64,000 nucleotides of DNA from Guadua angustifolia (Eukaryota > Streptophyta > Magnoliopsida > Poales > Poaceae). The notes beneath the pieces were generated by a model, which saw only the letters and a program-made list of their open reading frames with translations, did not search any database and was not told where the DNA came from. The stretch covers positions 3,542,182 through 3,606,181 of the forward strand of contig CM070518.1 of NCBI GenBank assembly GCA_036346375.1, read 5' to 3'. This document shows, one piece after another, positions 44,578 through 55,325 of the stretch; positions within the stretch are counted from its first letter, which is position 1, and each line of letters begins with the position of its first letter. The position numbers were made by a program, and so were the translations under genes.

Positions 44578-46480
44578 ATGGCTTTCTTCACCCGCGACAG
44601 CGCGTTCGCGTCGGGGAGCTGGATTCGCTTCGGCTCCCTCGACTTCGTCGCCACTCCGGCGGGAGAGCTCGTGCTCCTCCCCGCCGCTTCTCAGTCGAGC
44701 CTCGCTGGAGCTCGGACTCGTCGCTAACGCCTCGGCGACCTCGGCTTAGGGCTCTGCGCGGACCCCGATCAGAACCCGCTGCAAGCCAGACCACCTCTGC
44801 TGGCGGCGGCGTGAGCCTCTGCGGCAGGGGGCCGCCCCATGAAGCCACGACTCGTGGCGATGGTCGGCTATCGCCGACCTCCGTCCACTTAATCGCTGGA
44901 GGTTTCCTCCAGCGACGGCTCCAGCTCCGACGCGGAGCACACATCGGATGAGTTGTACTCTCGCGAGTGCAACATGGTAGGTGAGACCGACCAGGCCGCG
45001 ACCCCCGTAAGTCCGGGAACCACCGCCCGGCGCACCGAGGCGCAGGAGGCGGAGGAGAGCCTCCAGGCTCACCGCGCTGAGCTTCAGCAGCAGCGCGAAC
45101 AGCTGGAGGCTCAAAAGGCTCAGCTGGACAAACTCCAGGCCGACCTGGAGCAGCGCCAGCCCGAGCCCCCACACGCGCCTGGCGCTGCGCGAGCACGCGC
45201 ACGCCAGGTCCAGCACCAACTGGCCGAGGGGTCTGACGGTCTCCCGTTCTTCCCCCATGCCAGCCAAAATGTCGCCGCAGCAGCCATGCTGCTCCGTGGC
45301 ATCCCCGAGCCAGAAGACCCGGAGGCCAAAGCCACGTACCAGAACCTCCGGGGGCTGGTAGAGCGTGCTGCCGTGCAGCACATGCAAGACTCCGGCTCCC
45401 ATCACTCGGGGGCTTCCTCGAGCCACCCGAGCCGTGCCGCCGCGCGGGACCCGCGGGGTCCAGCGAAGACGGCGTCGCTTCCTGAGCGGCCTCAGGCCTC
45501 ACGCACTCCGGTGCACCAACGCCTGGGCGACAGCCGTGACGTCCGCGACACCCTCGAGGCACGAAGGAGGGTGATGGACGAAGCGGCCTGATCACGGGCC
45601 GTAGAGGCAGCAGTCGACGCCACGACCACGGCTCAAGCCCTGACGGCCCCGGGCCTCAGGCATTCTGTCGGGAGATCCGTATCGCGGATTTCCCTGCCCG
45701 GTTCCGGGCGCCTGTCAACATCGCCAAGTACACTGGGGCAACAAACCCCAGTGTCTGGTTGGAAGACTACCGGCTTGCATGCCGGGCGGGGGGAGCTACT
45801 GATGTTCTTTTTATCATCCAGTACCTCCCCATTTACCTCGCGGACTCGGCTCGAGCCTGGCTCGAGTACCTGCCCGCGAACACCATCAGGAACTGGGCCG
45901 ACCTGAAGAGCCTCTTCGCGGAACTTCGTGGCACTTACAAGTGCCACGCAACTCTGGGACCTAAAGGGCTGCAAGCAGCAGCCAGGGGAGAGTCTCCGGG
46001 ACTACATCTGGTGGTTCTCCCAGCAATGCAACGAGCTCCCCGACATCTACGACGCCGACGCGTCGTTGGGCGTTCATCTACGACACCACCTCCAAAGCTC
46101 TGGTCCACAAGCTAGGCTGCGCCAAGCCCAGGACCACCAAGGAGCTTTTGGATATCGCCACCAACCACGCCTCTGGCGAGGTGACCGTAGGGGCCATCTT
46201 CGACAAGGGGAGGGCCAAGCGGGACTCCGGTCCCGACGCCGCTGCCCCCTCCGACCGCTCCGACAAACGGAAGCGGAAGGGGAAGCAAGGCCCCGAGGGC
46301 CATGTGGTCGTCGCCGCCGACCGCCCTGCCAAGCAGCAGGCGCGGCAGGCGCCCGACCACTTTGAGCAGCTAATGGATAGCCCGTGTCCGCATCACGGGT
46401 ACCCCATCAAGCACAAACTCCGGGACAGTGAGACCCTGAGGTGCTTCATTTCCGGAGCCCCCACGCGGGGCAAAGGAAAG
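44578..46480 (+). pseudogene. Tat element gag region
   Basis: A first frame MAFFTRDSAFASGSWIRFG starts at 44578 and stops at 44725-44727. A second frame from 44953 has a Gln/Glu/Leu-rich coiled coil (QQQREQLEAQKAQLDKLQAD) and ends at 45591. The capsid-type block follows in shifted frames (KYTGATNPSVWLEDYRLACR, DSARAWLEYLPANTIRNWAD, ESLRDYIWWFSQQCNELPD, 45720-46080), then a PCPHHGYPIKHKLRD block (about 46380-46420) where the nucleocapsid part normally lies. Gag forms the particle that packages element RNA. At least three frame breaks make it non-functional. Confidence 0.7.
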
Positions 46481-46599
46481 AAGCGAGACCAAGACCGGAT
46501 CTTCGGGCAAGGAGGCGACGCCGAGTTCCCGAACCCGACATCGCCTCATGATCTTGGCGGTCTGGCGTATACGCCAACAAGCGGCTCAAGCTCGCCCAC

Positions 46600-47400
46600 C
46601 GCGAGGTCCACACGACGGCCCCTGCCGTGCCCAAGTACCTTCGGTGGTCGGAGTCGCCGATCACCTTTGATCGGACCAACCACCCCGACCAAGTCCCGCA
46701 CCCGGGGAGATATCCCCTGGACGTTGCCCCTATCGTGGGGCCAAAGCGCCTGTCGAAGGTGCTCATGGACGGCGGCAGTAGTCTCAACATCCTGTATGTT
46801 GAGGCGCTAGACGCCATGGGAATCCCTCGCTCGCGTCTCCGGCCGAGCAAGGCGCCTTTCCACGGCGTCGCCCCCGCCGCCAGCACACCGCCAGGCGATT
46901 GATCTCGCCTGCTACCTTTGATAGCTCGGGCAACTTCCGCACCGAAACCCTCACCTTTGAGGTCGTGGGGTTTCCTGGCTCCTACCACGCCATCATGGGG
47001 AGGCCGTATACGCCAAGTTCATGGCCGCCCCATCTACTACACCTACCTCAAGCCGAAGATGCCGGGCCACGGGAGTGATCACCGTGGCGCGCCCTTTCAG
47101 CTTCGCCTACAATCGCGAAAGCACAAAGAAGCTTGCGGTAGCGCCGACGCTCATTGCATCCGCCGAACTCGAAAACCTCTGGAGGGAAACCTCCGAGTAT
47201 GCCCCCGACTCCGGCAAGTCGGGGCCAGGGTCCTTCAAGTCCGCCGAGAACACGAAGGCGGTCATGGTCGATCCATAGGATCTAGCCAAGACCGTGCGGG
47301 TTGGAGCCACGCTCCCCGCCAAATAGGAAGGCGCGCTCGTTGACTTCCTCCGGGCCAATCGAGATGTCTTCGCATGGAAGCCCTCCGACATGCCAGGCAT
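46600..47400 (+). pseudogene. Tat element protease region
   Basis: VLMDGGSSLNILYVEALDAM (about 46760-46815) is the retropepsin active-site block with a D-G-G-S in place of the usual D-T/S-G. LRPSKAPFHGV follows, and FRTETLTFEVVGFPGSYHA lies further on in another frame. Frames change several times. Confidence 0.65.
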
Positions 47401-49318
47401 CCCAAAGTAGGTCGCCGAGTACTCCTTGAATATCCGGCCTGGCTCAAGGCTGGTCGCCCAATGCTTGCGCTGCTTCGACGAGGAGAAGCTCAAGATCATA
47501 GGAGAAGAGATCGCCAAACTTTTGGCCGCAGGGTTTATAAAAGAAGTGCATCACCCCGAGTGGCTCGCCAACACTATCCTTGTACAGAAGAAGTCCGGGT
47601 AATGGAGAATGTGTGTTGATTACACGGGCCTAAACAAGGCATGTCCCAAGGACCCTTTTCCACTGCCTCGCATCGACCAAGTCATCGACTCCACCGCAGG
47701 GTGCGAATCCCTGTCTTTTCTGGATGCCTACTCAGGCTACCACCAGATAGCGATAAAAGAGTCCGACCAGCTTGCGACTTCTTTCATCACTCCGTTCGGC
47801 TCGTTTTGTTACGTAACGATGCCATTTGGTCTAAAGAACGCGGGTGCTACATACCAGCGATGTATGCAAACGTGTTTCAGCAACCAGATAGGCCATAACA
47901 TCGAGGCGTACGTCGACGACATTGTCATCAAGACTAAGGAGGCCGACGATCTCGTCGCCGACTTAGATGAGACTTTTGCGAACCTCCGGCGGTTTCGTAT
48001 AAAGCTCAACCCCAAAAAGTGTGTTTTCGGGTCCCCACAGAAAACTACCCGGCTTCATCATCTCCAGCGCATCGGCCAATCGAAGAACATCTCTCGCGAT
48101 CATGAAGATGGGCCGGTGGACAACTGAAGGAGTCTAGAAGTCGACAGATGCCTTGCAGCCTTGAGTCGTTTCGTGTCTCGCCTTGGCGAGCGCGGAATGC
48201 CGCTCTACAAGCTGCTCAAGAAGTCCGACCACTTCAGCTGGACCAAGGAAGCGCAGGAAGTCCTCGACCGACTCAAGGCGTTCCTGACTTCAGCCCCGGT
48301 GCTGGTCGCCCCAGCACTAGGGGAGCCGCTCCTCCCCTACATCGCCGCCATGACCCAGGTCGTCAGCACGACGCTTGTTGTGGAGCGAGCCGAAGAAGGC
48401 CACGTGATCAAGGTATAACGGCTGGTGTACTTCATCAGTGAAGTACTCTCCGAGACCAAGGCTCGGTACCCGCAGGTGCAAAAGCTGCTCTATGCGGTGC
48501 TCATCACGAAGAGGAAGCTGGTCCACTACTTCGACCGGTATCCCGTCTCCGCGGTGACCTCGCCACTCGGCGAGATTGTCCGCAACCGCGACGCTTTTGG
48601 GAGAATAGCCAAGTGGGCACTTGAGCTCAACGGCCACGACATATCCTACGTCCCTTGGACGGCGATCAAGTCGCAGATCTTGGCCGACTTCGTCACTGAG
48701 TGGACCGAAGCCCAGGCACCACCGGCGCTTGAAGACCCCGAGTACTGGACGATGTACTTCGACGGGACCTACACCAAGAACGGAGCGGGTGCTGGGGTCA
48801 TCCTTGTTTCCCCACTTGGAAACAAGCTCCAGTACGCCATCCGGTTACACTTCGACGCAACCAACAATGTCGCCGAGTATGAAGCGCTCGTCAACGGTCT
48901 CTGGATCGCTGCCGACCTCGGCGCACGCCGACTCTACATACACGGCGATTCCAAGCTTGTCGTCGACCAAGTTAAGAAGGCCTCGGAGCCTCGTGACGCC
49001 CGCATGGTAGCATACTGCCGTGAGGTGCGCAAGCTCGAGGAAAGGTTCAAGGGTTTCGAGCTTCACCATAGCTATCGGCGCTACAACGCTGAGGCCGATT
49101 ACCTAGCCAATCTCGTCTCCAATAGGGGACCGATCCCGCCTGGGATCTTTGTCTCCGACCTCCACAAACCCTCCGTCCGATTGGACCAGCCTTCCGAGCA
49201 GCCGACCGACACTCTGGGTGCATTCGCTCGATCACGGACGGATCGGACGCGGATCTTCGGTCAGCCATGGCGTCTTTGGTTGCCGACCGATCGAGGAAAC
49301 CCTTCATCGACCGGCTGA
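47400..49318 (+). pseudogene. Tat element reverse transcriptase and two RNase H domains
   Basis: The RT shows RMCVDYTGLNKACPKDPFPL, SFLDAYSGYHQIAI, FCYVTMPFGLKNAGATYQR and the catalytic AYVDDIVIKT (47600-47940). Stops interrupt near 47407, 47601 and 48125. The connection and first RNase H part runs 48160-48640 (PLYKLLKKSDHFSW, YPQVQKLLYAVLITKRKLVH). The second, archaeal-type RNase H (48745-49130) shows YFDGTYTKNGAGAGVIL, NNVAEYEALVNGL and YIHGDSKLVVDQVK. This pair of RNase H domains is characteristic of Tat-lineage elements. The 297-codon open frame at 48425-49318 is the longest preserved part. Confidence 0.8.
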
Positions 49319-49319
49319 C

Positions 49320-50523
49320 GGACGGATCGCTCCTCGCCGACTCAACCAAGGCCCGGCGCCTCGCTAGACGGGCGAAATCCTTCGTCCTGGTCGGAGAAGA
49401 CCTCTACAAGAGGAGCCCCTCGGGAGTCCTCCAGAAGTGCATCCTGTTCGACCAGGGTAAGCAGCTACTGCTCGACATCCACGGCGGTATCTGCGGCCAC
49501 CACGCCGCACCACAGTCCCTCGTGGGGAAAGCCTTCGCCACGGTTTCTACTGGCCGACCGCTGTGGCCGACGCCGAGCAAATTGTTCGCACCTGCGAAGG
49601 GTACTAATTTTTTGCTCGGCAGACGCATCTTCCAGCGCAAGCCTTGCAAACAATCCCCATCACCTGGCCGTTCGCGATCTGGGGACTCGATCTGGTCGGG
49701 CCCTTCAAGAAGGCGCCCGGGGCTTGACCCACCTGCTTGTCGCGGTGGACAAGTTCACCAAGTGGATAGAAGCCAAACCGGTCGCAACCATCACTTCGGT
49801 GCATGCGGCCAACTTCTTCCGCGACATCGTTTATCGGTTTGGGGTCCCGAACTCCATCATCACCGACAACAGAACGCAGTTCACGGGGAAGGAATTCCTC
49901 GAGTTCTGCGATGACTTCAACATCCGCGTCGACTGGGCAGCCGTAGCCCTTCCGCGGACCAACGGCCAGGTTGAGCGGCGAACGGCATGATCCTCCAAGG
50001 GCTCAAGCCGCGAATCTTCAGCCGACTGAAGAAATTCGCGGGACATTGGGCGGCCGAGCTGCCCTCCGTTCTCTAGAGCCTGCGGACCACACCAACCCGG
50101 TCGACTGGGTTTACACCATTCTTCATGGTGTTCGGTGCCGAAGCTGTCCTCCGAACCGACCTGGAATACGGCGCCCCAAGACTACAAGCCTTCGACGAGA
50201 CTCGGGGGCTCGACGCGCAGCAAGACGCCATCGACCAAATTGACGAGGCACGCGATGTGGCCGTTCTGCGATCGGCCAAGTACTAGCAGACACTGCGACG
50301 CTACCACAGTCGTCAGGTCCGCGGTCGGTCCTTCAACGTTGGCGACCTGGTCCTGCGCCAGGTCCAGTCCAACAAGGACAGGCACAAGTTGTCCCCTCCG
50401 TGGGAAGGGCCCTTCACCGTCATGGAGTTCCTCCGGCCCGGCACCTTTCAACTCAAGGACGCCGATGGCAACATTGTACCAAACGCATGGAATATTCAAA
50501 AGCTAAGGCGATTCTATCCCTAA
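49320..50523 (+). pseudogene. Tat element integrase
   Basis: The zinc-finger region (CGHHAAPQSLVGKAF) leads to the catalytic core: LTHLLVAVDKFTKWIEAKPV, GVPNSIITDNRTQFTGKEF and TNGQVERRTA, so both Asp and the Glu of the D-D-E set are seen. A stop follows directly at 49988. The C-terminal part (VRGRSFNVGDLVLRQVQ, KLSPPWEGPFTVMEF, NAWNIQKLRRFYP) ends near 50521. Frames are broken at several places. Confidence 0.75.
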
Positions 50524-50895
50524 AACTTTTCCTTTATTCCTGCGTCCCCGGCAAAACCTCCCAGTTCAAAGTGCAGCGTGCTGACCACATCCTGGTCCTC
50601 ATGCGCCACTCGGGGCTACTTGTTCGCATTCTCGCCCAAAACGGCACCCCAACCGGCCATCGCGACCCCCCTAGCGTTAACCCTTTCAGCCTAAGCGCTA
50701 CGACCCACGCCCCAGTGTCTACGGTTGCGAAGTAGCACTTTGCGGCAAAAGGGAGTGCCCGTGCGGAGTGGTCCTTAGTCGATCTGGGACGCGTCTTTGG
50801 GTTTTCGCTTCTATTGCTATTTTCGCATTTCCCTCAAGGTGTTAGCGCTTCGACCTACGCTCTAACAACCCCAGCGGTTCCTAAGGGCTACGGTC
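50524..50895 (+). other. Tat element post-integrase spacer
   Basis: GC-rich noncoding sequence up to the inserted hAT derivative. No domain recognised. Confidence 0.5.
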
Positions 50896-51499
50896 CAGGG
50901 GCGGAGAGAAGGGGGGGCGGGCAGGGGCCTGGCCCCCCCTAACGAAAATAAATTTTAACAGGTAGTAATGACTAATGAGTAATTAGCTAGTATTAGCAAA
51001 TAGCAAATAAAGGTCTAGCTCACTACTCTTGTTGACTTGACAAGTGAACTATATAAAACATATAAAGCTTCCCATTATTCAATAGTTGATATGCTATTAC
51101 GATTAGTCATAACTCTTCCGGTGTCAACAGCAACCACAGAGCGAGCATTTTCAGCTATGAAACTTGTTAAGATCTGCATTCGAAATAAAATAGGAGATGG
51201 CATTCTTCGACATTGCATGATAGTTTACATTGAAAAAGAACTAATAGCGAAAATTAGTTCAGACGAACTTATTGACTTGTATGATCTTCTAGGTAGTTGT
51301 AGAACTAACTTTAAGTTAATAGAGATGCAAGTTTCTTATTTTAAAAAATATGTCATATTTTACTTATGTGGACATGTGGTTATACTATATTTAAATTTAA
51401 ATGCATCGATATTACTATAATATTTTTTTATGAGTGCTACAATAATTTTTGGTTGGTCTATGTGGCCCCCCTTAATATGAAATCCTGGCTCCGCCCCTG
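50896..51499 (+). mobile_element. Internally deleted hAT element, 604 bp, nested in the Tat element
   Basis: Ends CAGGGGCGGAG (50896) and CTCCGCCCCTG (to 51499) are perfect inverted repeats. Flanking 8-mers CTACGGTC (50888-50895) and CTACGATC (51500-51507) match at 7 of 8, the 8-bp duplication of hAT elements. Inside, only the C-terminal end of a transposase is left, so the copy is non-autonomous. Confidence 0.9.
51037..51330 (+). pseudogene. hAT transposase C-terminal (dimerisation) fragment
   Basis: The frame reads LRLVITLPVSTATTERAFSA then MKLVKICIRNKIGDGILRHC, the hallmark of the hAT dimerisation domain (LPVSTATxERxFSxM-KxxKxxLRN). It lies in the 604-bp hAT derivative. The catalytic part of the transposase is missing, so it can at most form dimers. 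Confidence 0.8.
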
Positions 51500-51611
51500 C
51501 TACGATCGACGAGTGCTCATCACAGGGAGAGAAATGCAAGACATCAAACGAAGTTTTCATAATATCACATGAAAGCAAAAGTCAGGCGCGGGCGCCCAGG
51601 ATATTCCTAAG

Positions 51612-53859
51612 CTAAACAACGGCATCGTCGTCGTTAGAGCTATCGCTGCTCACGACGATGTCGCCCAGCTCTGCCACCTTCTCTGCCGCCGCTCGCACTC
51701 TTGCTCGGTTTCGGCCCGCGTTGCCTTCGATCCCGGCGACGGTCGCGATCGGGTCGAAGGAGGCGTCATGGTGCGGCACAAAGAAAGCAAGACATACTCC
51801 ACCACATGACGGCGACCTCCGCCCCTCGATGAGCGAAGCGCTCGCACAGGCGTGGGGAGGTCGGCCAGAGCATCGGTTGCTTGGGTGAGGCCGAAGGCGT
51901 ACCCCGACGGAGTACGCTCTAGCGGCTCGCGCAGCCGCACCCCCAGTAGCTCCAAGCTCCTGCCCGTGCTCTCGAAGGCTGGGCGGAGCATGGCTAGGAG
52001 ATTCTCGTGCGAGGCCCAGCACCCTCGTGCATCCTGGACACCTCCTCCTCGGCGGCCAGGGTCCGAGCTTGCTGGGACGCCACCTCCTCGCGCGTCTTCG
52101 CGAGCTCCTCCTCGACCGCCCGGGCCCGTGCCCGCTGGGCCGACGCCTTCGCTTCGGCGGCGGTCGTTGCGGCTCGGCCGTCAAAAAGACTCGATTCTTG
52201 CCAGCATGCCGTTATGTTACGCTCGAGCCCTCGTCATGAGACGGTGGCGTCCACCTCCCCCTCCGAAGGGGTCGGCGCGGGCGCAGGCGGCGGCTGGCTT
52301 GAACTCGAGCCAGAGGCGCTGGAAGGAGGAAACAACTCAACGTCAGCAAAGCAAAATCAAAACCATCCCGAGGCCAAAGAAAGAAAACTCACTCCGGAAG
52401 AGGATTCCGGATGCGGAAGGTCGACGAGGGCAAGGACAGCCTACCCCTCGTCACGGCAGCAGACGACCCGGCATCGGTGCGGGGCCTTTTGCCGGCCCTT
52501 CGATCGCCGGCAGCATCTCGCCCTCCGCTCGTCATCCTGCTCTTCAAAGGGTTGGAAACGGGCGCAGAGAGGCGGAGAGGCAAAAGAAATGGCCAGGCAT
52601 GGTCGCTCTCACGCCCCCATGCCGTATTTATAGTGACGGGGCGAAGCGGGCCAAGCGAGCGCCGCGTCGGGCAGGGTGCCACACGCGCATTGAATCCACC
52701 CCCTGCACGACGCGACGTGTCCTTTCCCCTCCCCCCACTATGCATTAAAATGCGATGAGACAGTGGGGGGCGGAAGAACACCGCTTCGGACAAGGCCCGG
52801 CGCAACCCTTCGGTTTCGGCTCCTGGGCCAGACCAATCGCACCGCCTTGGCGAAGAAAGGCCTGACCCGGACGTAGCGACCCCGAGGAGGCAAAAGGCCC
52901 ATCAACTTGCCGTCCCTGTGGATGGTTGAGCGATGGTCTCGATTGCCACATCATCTCCAAAGGTGAAGAAGAAACCTCTGGCTCTTTTTGTTTTTTTTCC
53001 TTAGGCGAGAAGACGAGGAAAGTGAGCGCAGGAGCGTGCCCTAGCACCCCCCAGCGCCGAATTTATAGGCGCCGAACAGGCACCAGCCGAACGCGCACCG
53101 ACCGAGCGGACGCCAGTCAAGCGGACCTCGTCTCGGATGAAGCGTCGCCCGTCCCGTCGGACCGCCATGCCACGATGCTGGTGAGATGCATCGGACCCCA
53201 ATCATTTCGCTTCGCATTAAATTCTCACATGCGCATTAAATGCCGGCAGGAGACCCTAGGTCACCGCTCCGGGCGAGACGCCCCGCAACCTCTCGATCTC
53301 CGCCTCCGGGCCGGATCAACTGGGCCGAAACAGATATGAAAAGTCCATCGGGCTACACCGGCCTCGTGGTGGCGAGAGCTCAATAGCTCGCGCTAGGACC
53401 CGATCCGACCTAACCATACGCCGCCCCAAGGAACCCGCTGCTTCGTTGCGTGACGCTATAGCTGGTCTTTGACAGATCGTATGGGCAAAGGTTCTCAACA
53501 GGAGAAAGCTGGTAACATTTATCTGGTGCGCAAGTTACGTATAATTGCTACTCGCATTATAACAACTAAACTTGAAGACACCAAGACGGCGCAACACTCT
53601 AAGCTCCGCGTGCGCGCCGAACTGCCTCGACAAGGGCATCCCTAGCCTTGACGAGCTTCGGGATGGCATCGATCAGCGCATCGACGACGGCGACGTTGAG
53701 GGCGACGGCGTCTTGCTCGGCCCATTCGGCCTGGGCGAGCTCGAGGTCTTCCCAAAGCTCCGCGAGAGCGGCCTCCTCGTCCGCGGGCGCCGGCGCGTCG
53801 TCGTCTCCGAAGCTGAACACCAAGTTTCCATTCTTGGAAGGAGCCATGGGAGAAGCCAA
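51612..53859 (-). pseudogene. Antisense gene-like region of the Tat element
   Basis: Minus-strand frames are arranged like a split gene. A short acidic first frame starts at 53859 (KNGNLVFSFGDDDAPAPADE, to 53599). A second start-like exon at about 52540 (MTSGGRDAAGDRRAGKRPRT) has a donor-like GGA|GTGAGT near 52393, followed at 52340-52235 by a Ser/Pro-rich piece (SQPPPAPAPTPSEGEVDATV). A coiled-coil stretch (about 52170-52040, EEELAKTREEVASQQARTLA) comes next, and an acidic end SSDSSNDDDAVV with stop at 51612. Extra antisense frames between pol and the 3' LTR are known in Tat-lineage elements; some such proteins are filed as a putative gypsy-type transposon family. Its function is unknown. 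Here frameshifts are present. Confidence 0.55.
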
Positions 53860-54077
53860 GTGTCGTAGAGCGGTCAGAAATTCGAAAGGCGAACGACTCC
53901 TCCAACTCCAGCAACCGCATCACTCTTATATATGTTTGAGGCATGGAAGCCGAACGGTTCCCAATAAATGGGTGCGCAAGAAGCCGAAGCATCGCCATGC
54001 ATACGAAGACATCGCGCCGCCGAAGACGATGGGTCCATCCGGGAACGCACGCGTTTCAGGATGGCCCCGGGGGCTAC
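53860..54077 (+). other. Region before Tat 3' LTR with polypurine-tract-like end
   Basis: Ends with GGCCCCGGGGGCTAC just before the LTR start TGACG. A G-rich run at this place is the usual plus-strand primer; here it is short. The sequence is also the 5' flank of the antisense gene. Confidence 0.45.
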
Positions 54078-55126
54078 TGACGAATATTTATACCGGGGGT
54101 ACCCCATAGCAAGGGATACATCTACTTCAAGATCATCTCTCTCTCAGTCATACGGACACGGTGGCAAGATCGGCAGCGATGCAGAGTGCTAGAGAGGATA
54201 TTACCAAAGTCTCCGTCCCTTACAGATGGCATTATCACTAAATATTAGCTGGAACACCAAATGATCCGTCTTGGGCCCGGCTCTAGGCCTCGTGGGCCCA
54301 CAAAGGACCCTCGGCCTCTCTCAGGCCCGCCAGGGGCGGTCCGACCTGACCTCGGGTTGGACGCTCCCGCAGGCTCCGACCTGGCCACGGGTCGGACGCC
54401 CCCGCAGGCTCCGACTTGGCCTCAGGTCGGATCCCAAACAACCTCCAACTCGGCGACCTCCGCCACGTCGCCGGTCGACCTCAAGTAGGTCACCTGCCCC
54501 ATGGACGCGACGGCCATGCTGGAGCAGGTGGCTCCTTCCCAAGGTGGTCAGGGGGCCACAAAGTCAAGCACTGGTCTCTTCACCCCGTCACGCCACAAGG
54601 AGAGACACGCCAAATCCCAAGGCGGTACAGAGCACAACAGAAGCGACGCCAAGATCTCGACAAAGTGACAGAGGGCAGGTGCGCACCTTCCCGACAGAAC
54701 GCCGCCCGTTGTGTCTACCAACCCAGCGTGAGATAAACAGGACCTATCAGTCATCAAGACCGAAGACCGGGACTCCCGAGCGTAGCATACCCCTACCATT
54801 TTTTCTCCAAACTCCCGTGTAACCTGCCTCTTCCGCCTATATAAAGGGAGGCAGGACCCTTAGGGAGGGGGATCGAGTCCACCATCAACGTTCCCGTGCC
54901 CCTCCACTCGGACAAACGCTAAGGGCCTGTCCTTAGCTCCCGCTTGTAATCCAGTGTAGTCTACTGCACCTCGAGCAATACAAAACCACCACCACGAACT
55001 GGACATAGGGATATTCGGCCCGAACCAGTATACATCTTGTTCTCCTTTAGTCTAACCATTCAAGGAGAGGGAACGCGCGGCCCCTATACTTACAAATTTA
55101 CTTGCCGGTTATACGAAACACCAACA
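54078..55126 (+). repeat. Tat element 3' LTR
   Basis: Matches the 5' LTR over its full length with about 50 differences, mostly C/T and G/A transitions, as expected from methylated-cytosine decay. Ends CGAAACACCAACA. Confidence 0.9.
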
Positions 55127-55269
55127 GCTAGCCTCTGTAGCGGATTTTGGGACTTTTGCTTTCAACGCTTTGTCTTTTTGATGTGAGGATGTTGGTTGGA
55201 TTGCTTTGAGTAGGGAAAATTTTATTTTGTGATCATTCACCCTCCTCTGATCACCATCTCGATACTTCA
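55127..55269 (+). repeat. Copia 5' LTR, last part
   Basis: Resumes the copia LTR after the Tat insertion and ends TCACCATCTCGATACTTCA, the usual 3' end of SIRE-type LTRs, two bases before the primer site. Confidence 0.65.
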
Positions 55270-55271
55270 AT

Positions 55272-55284
55272 TGGTATCAGAGTC
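55272..55284 (+). other. Copia primer binding site (tRNA-iMet)
   Basis: TGGTATCAGAGTC is complementary to the 3' end of initiator methionine tRNA, except for the last bases (usual TGGTATCAGAGC). Confidence 0.85.
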
Positions 55285-55325
55285 CAGTTTTTCTCTTCCA
55301 TAGATCTTGACTGGTCTCGAGAGCC

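Larger units (their letters stand above)
43463..55126 (+). mobile_element. Ty3/gypsy Tat-lineage retrotransposon (RIRE2/Retand-like), about 11.7 kb
   Basis: Two LTRs of 1048 and 1049 bp (TGACGAATA at the start, CACCGACA or CACCAACA at the end) enclose gag, protease, reverse transcriptase, RNase H, a second RNase H-like domain and integrase, then a long 3' region with antisense reading frames. The extra RNase H and the antisense region mark the Tat lineage. The LTRs differ at roughly 50 positions by eye (about 5 percent), so insertion is not recent. The flanking 5-mers are GTTGG and GCTAG, only 3 of 5 matching. Internal genes are broken by many stops. Confidence 0.85.

Noticed and set aside
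44588..45595. 335-codon minus-strand open frame opposite gag
   Set aside because: It is antisense to the gag coiled-coil region, has no domain, and is Arg/Gly/Pro-rich as expected of a GC-rich mirror frame.
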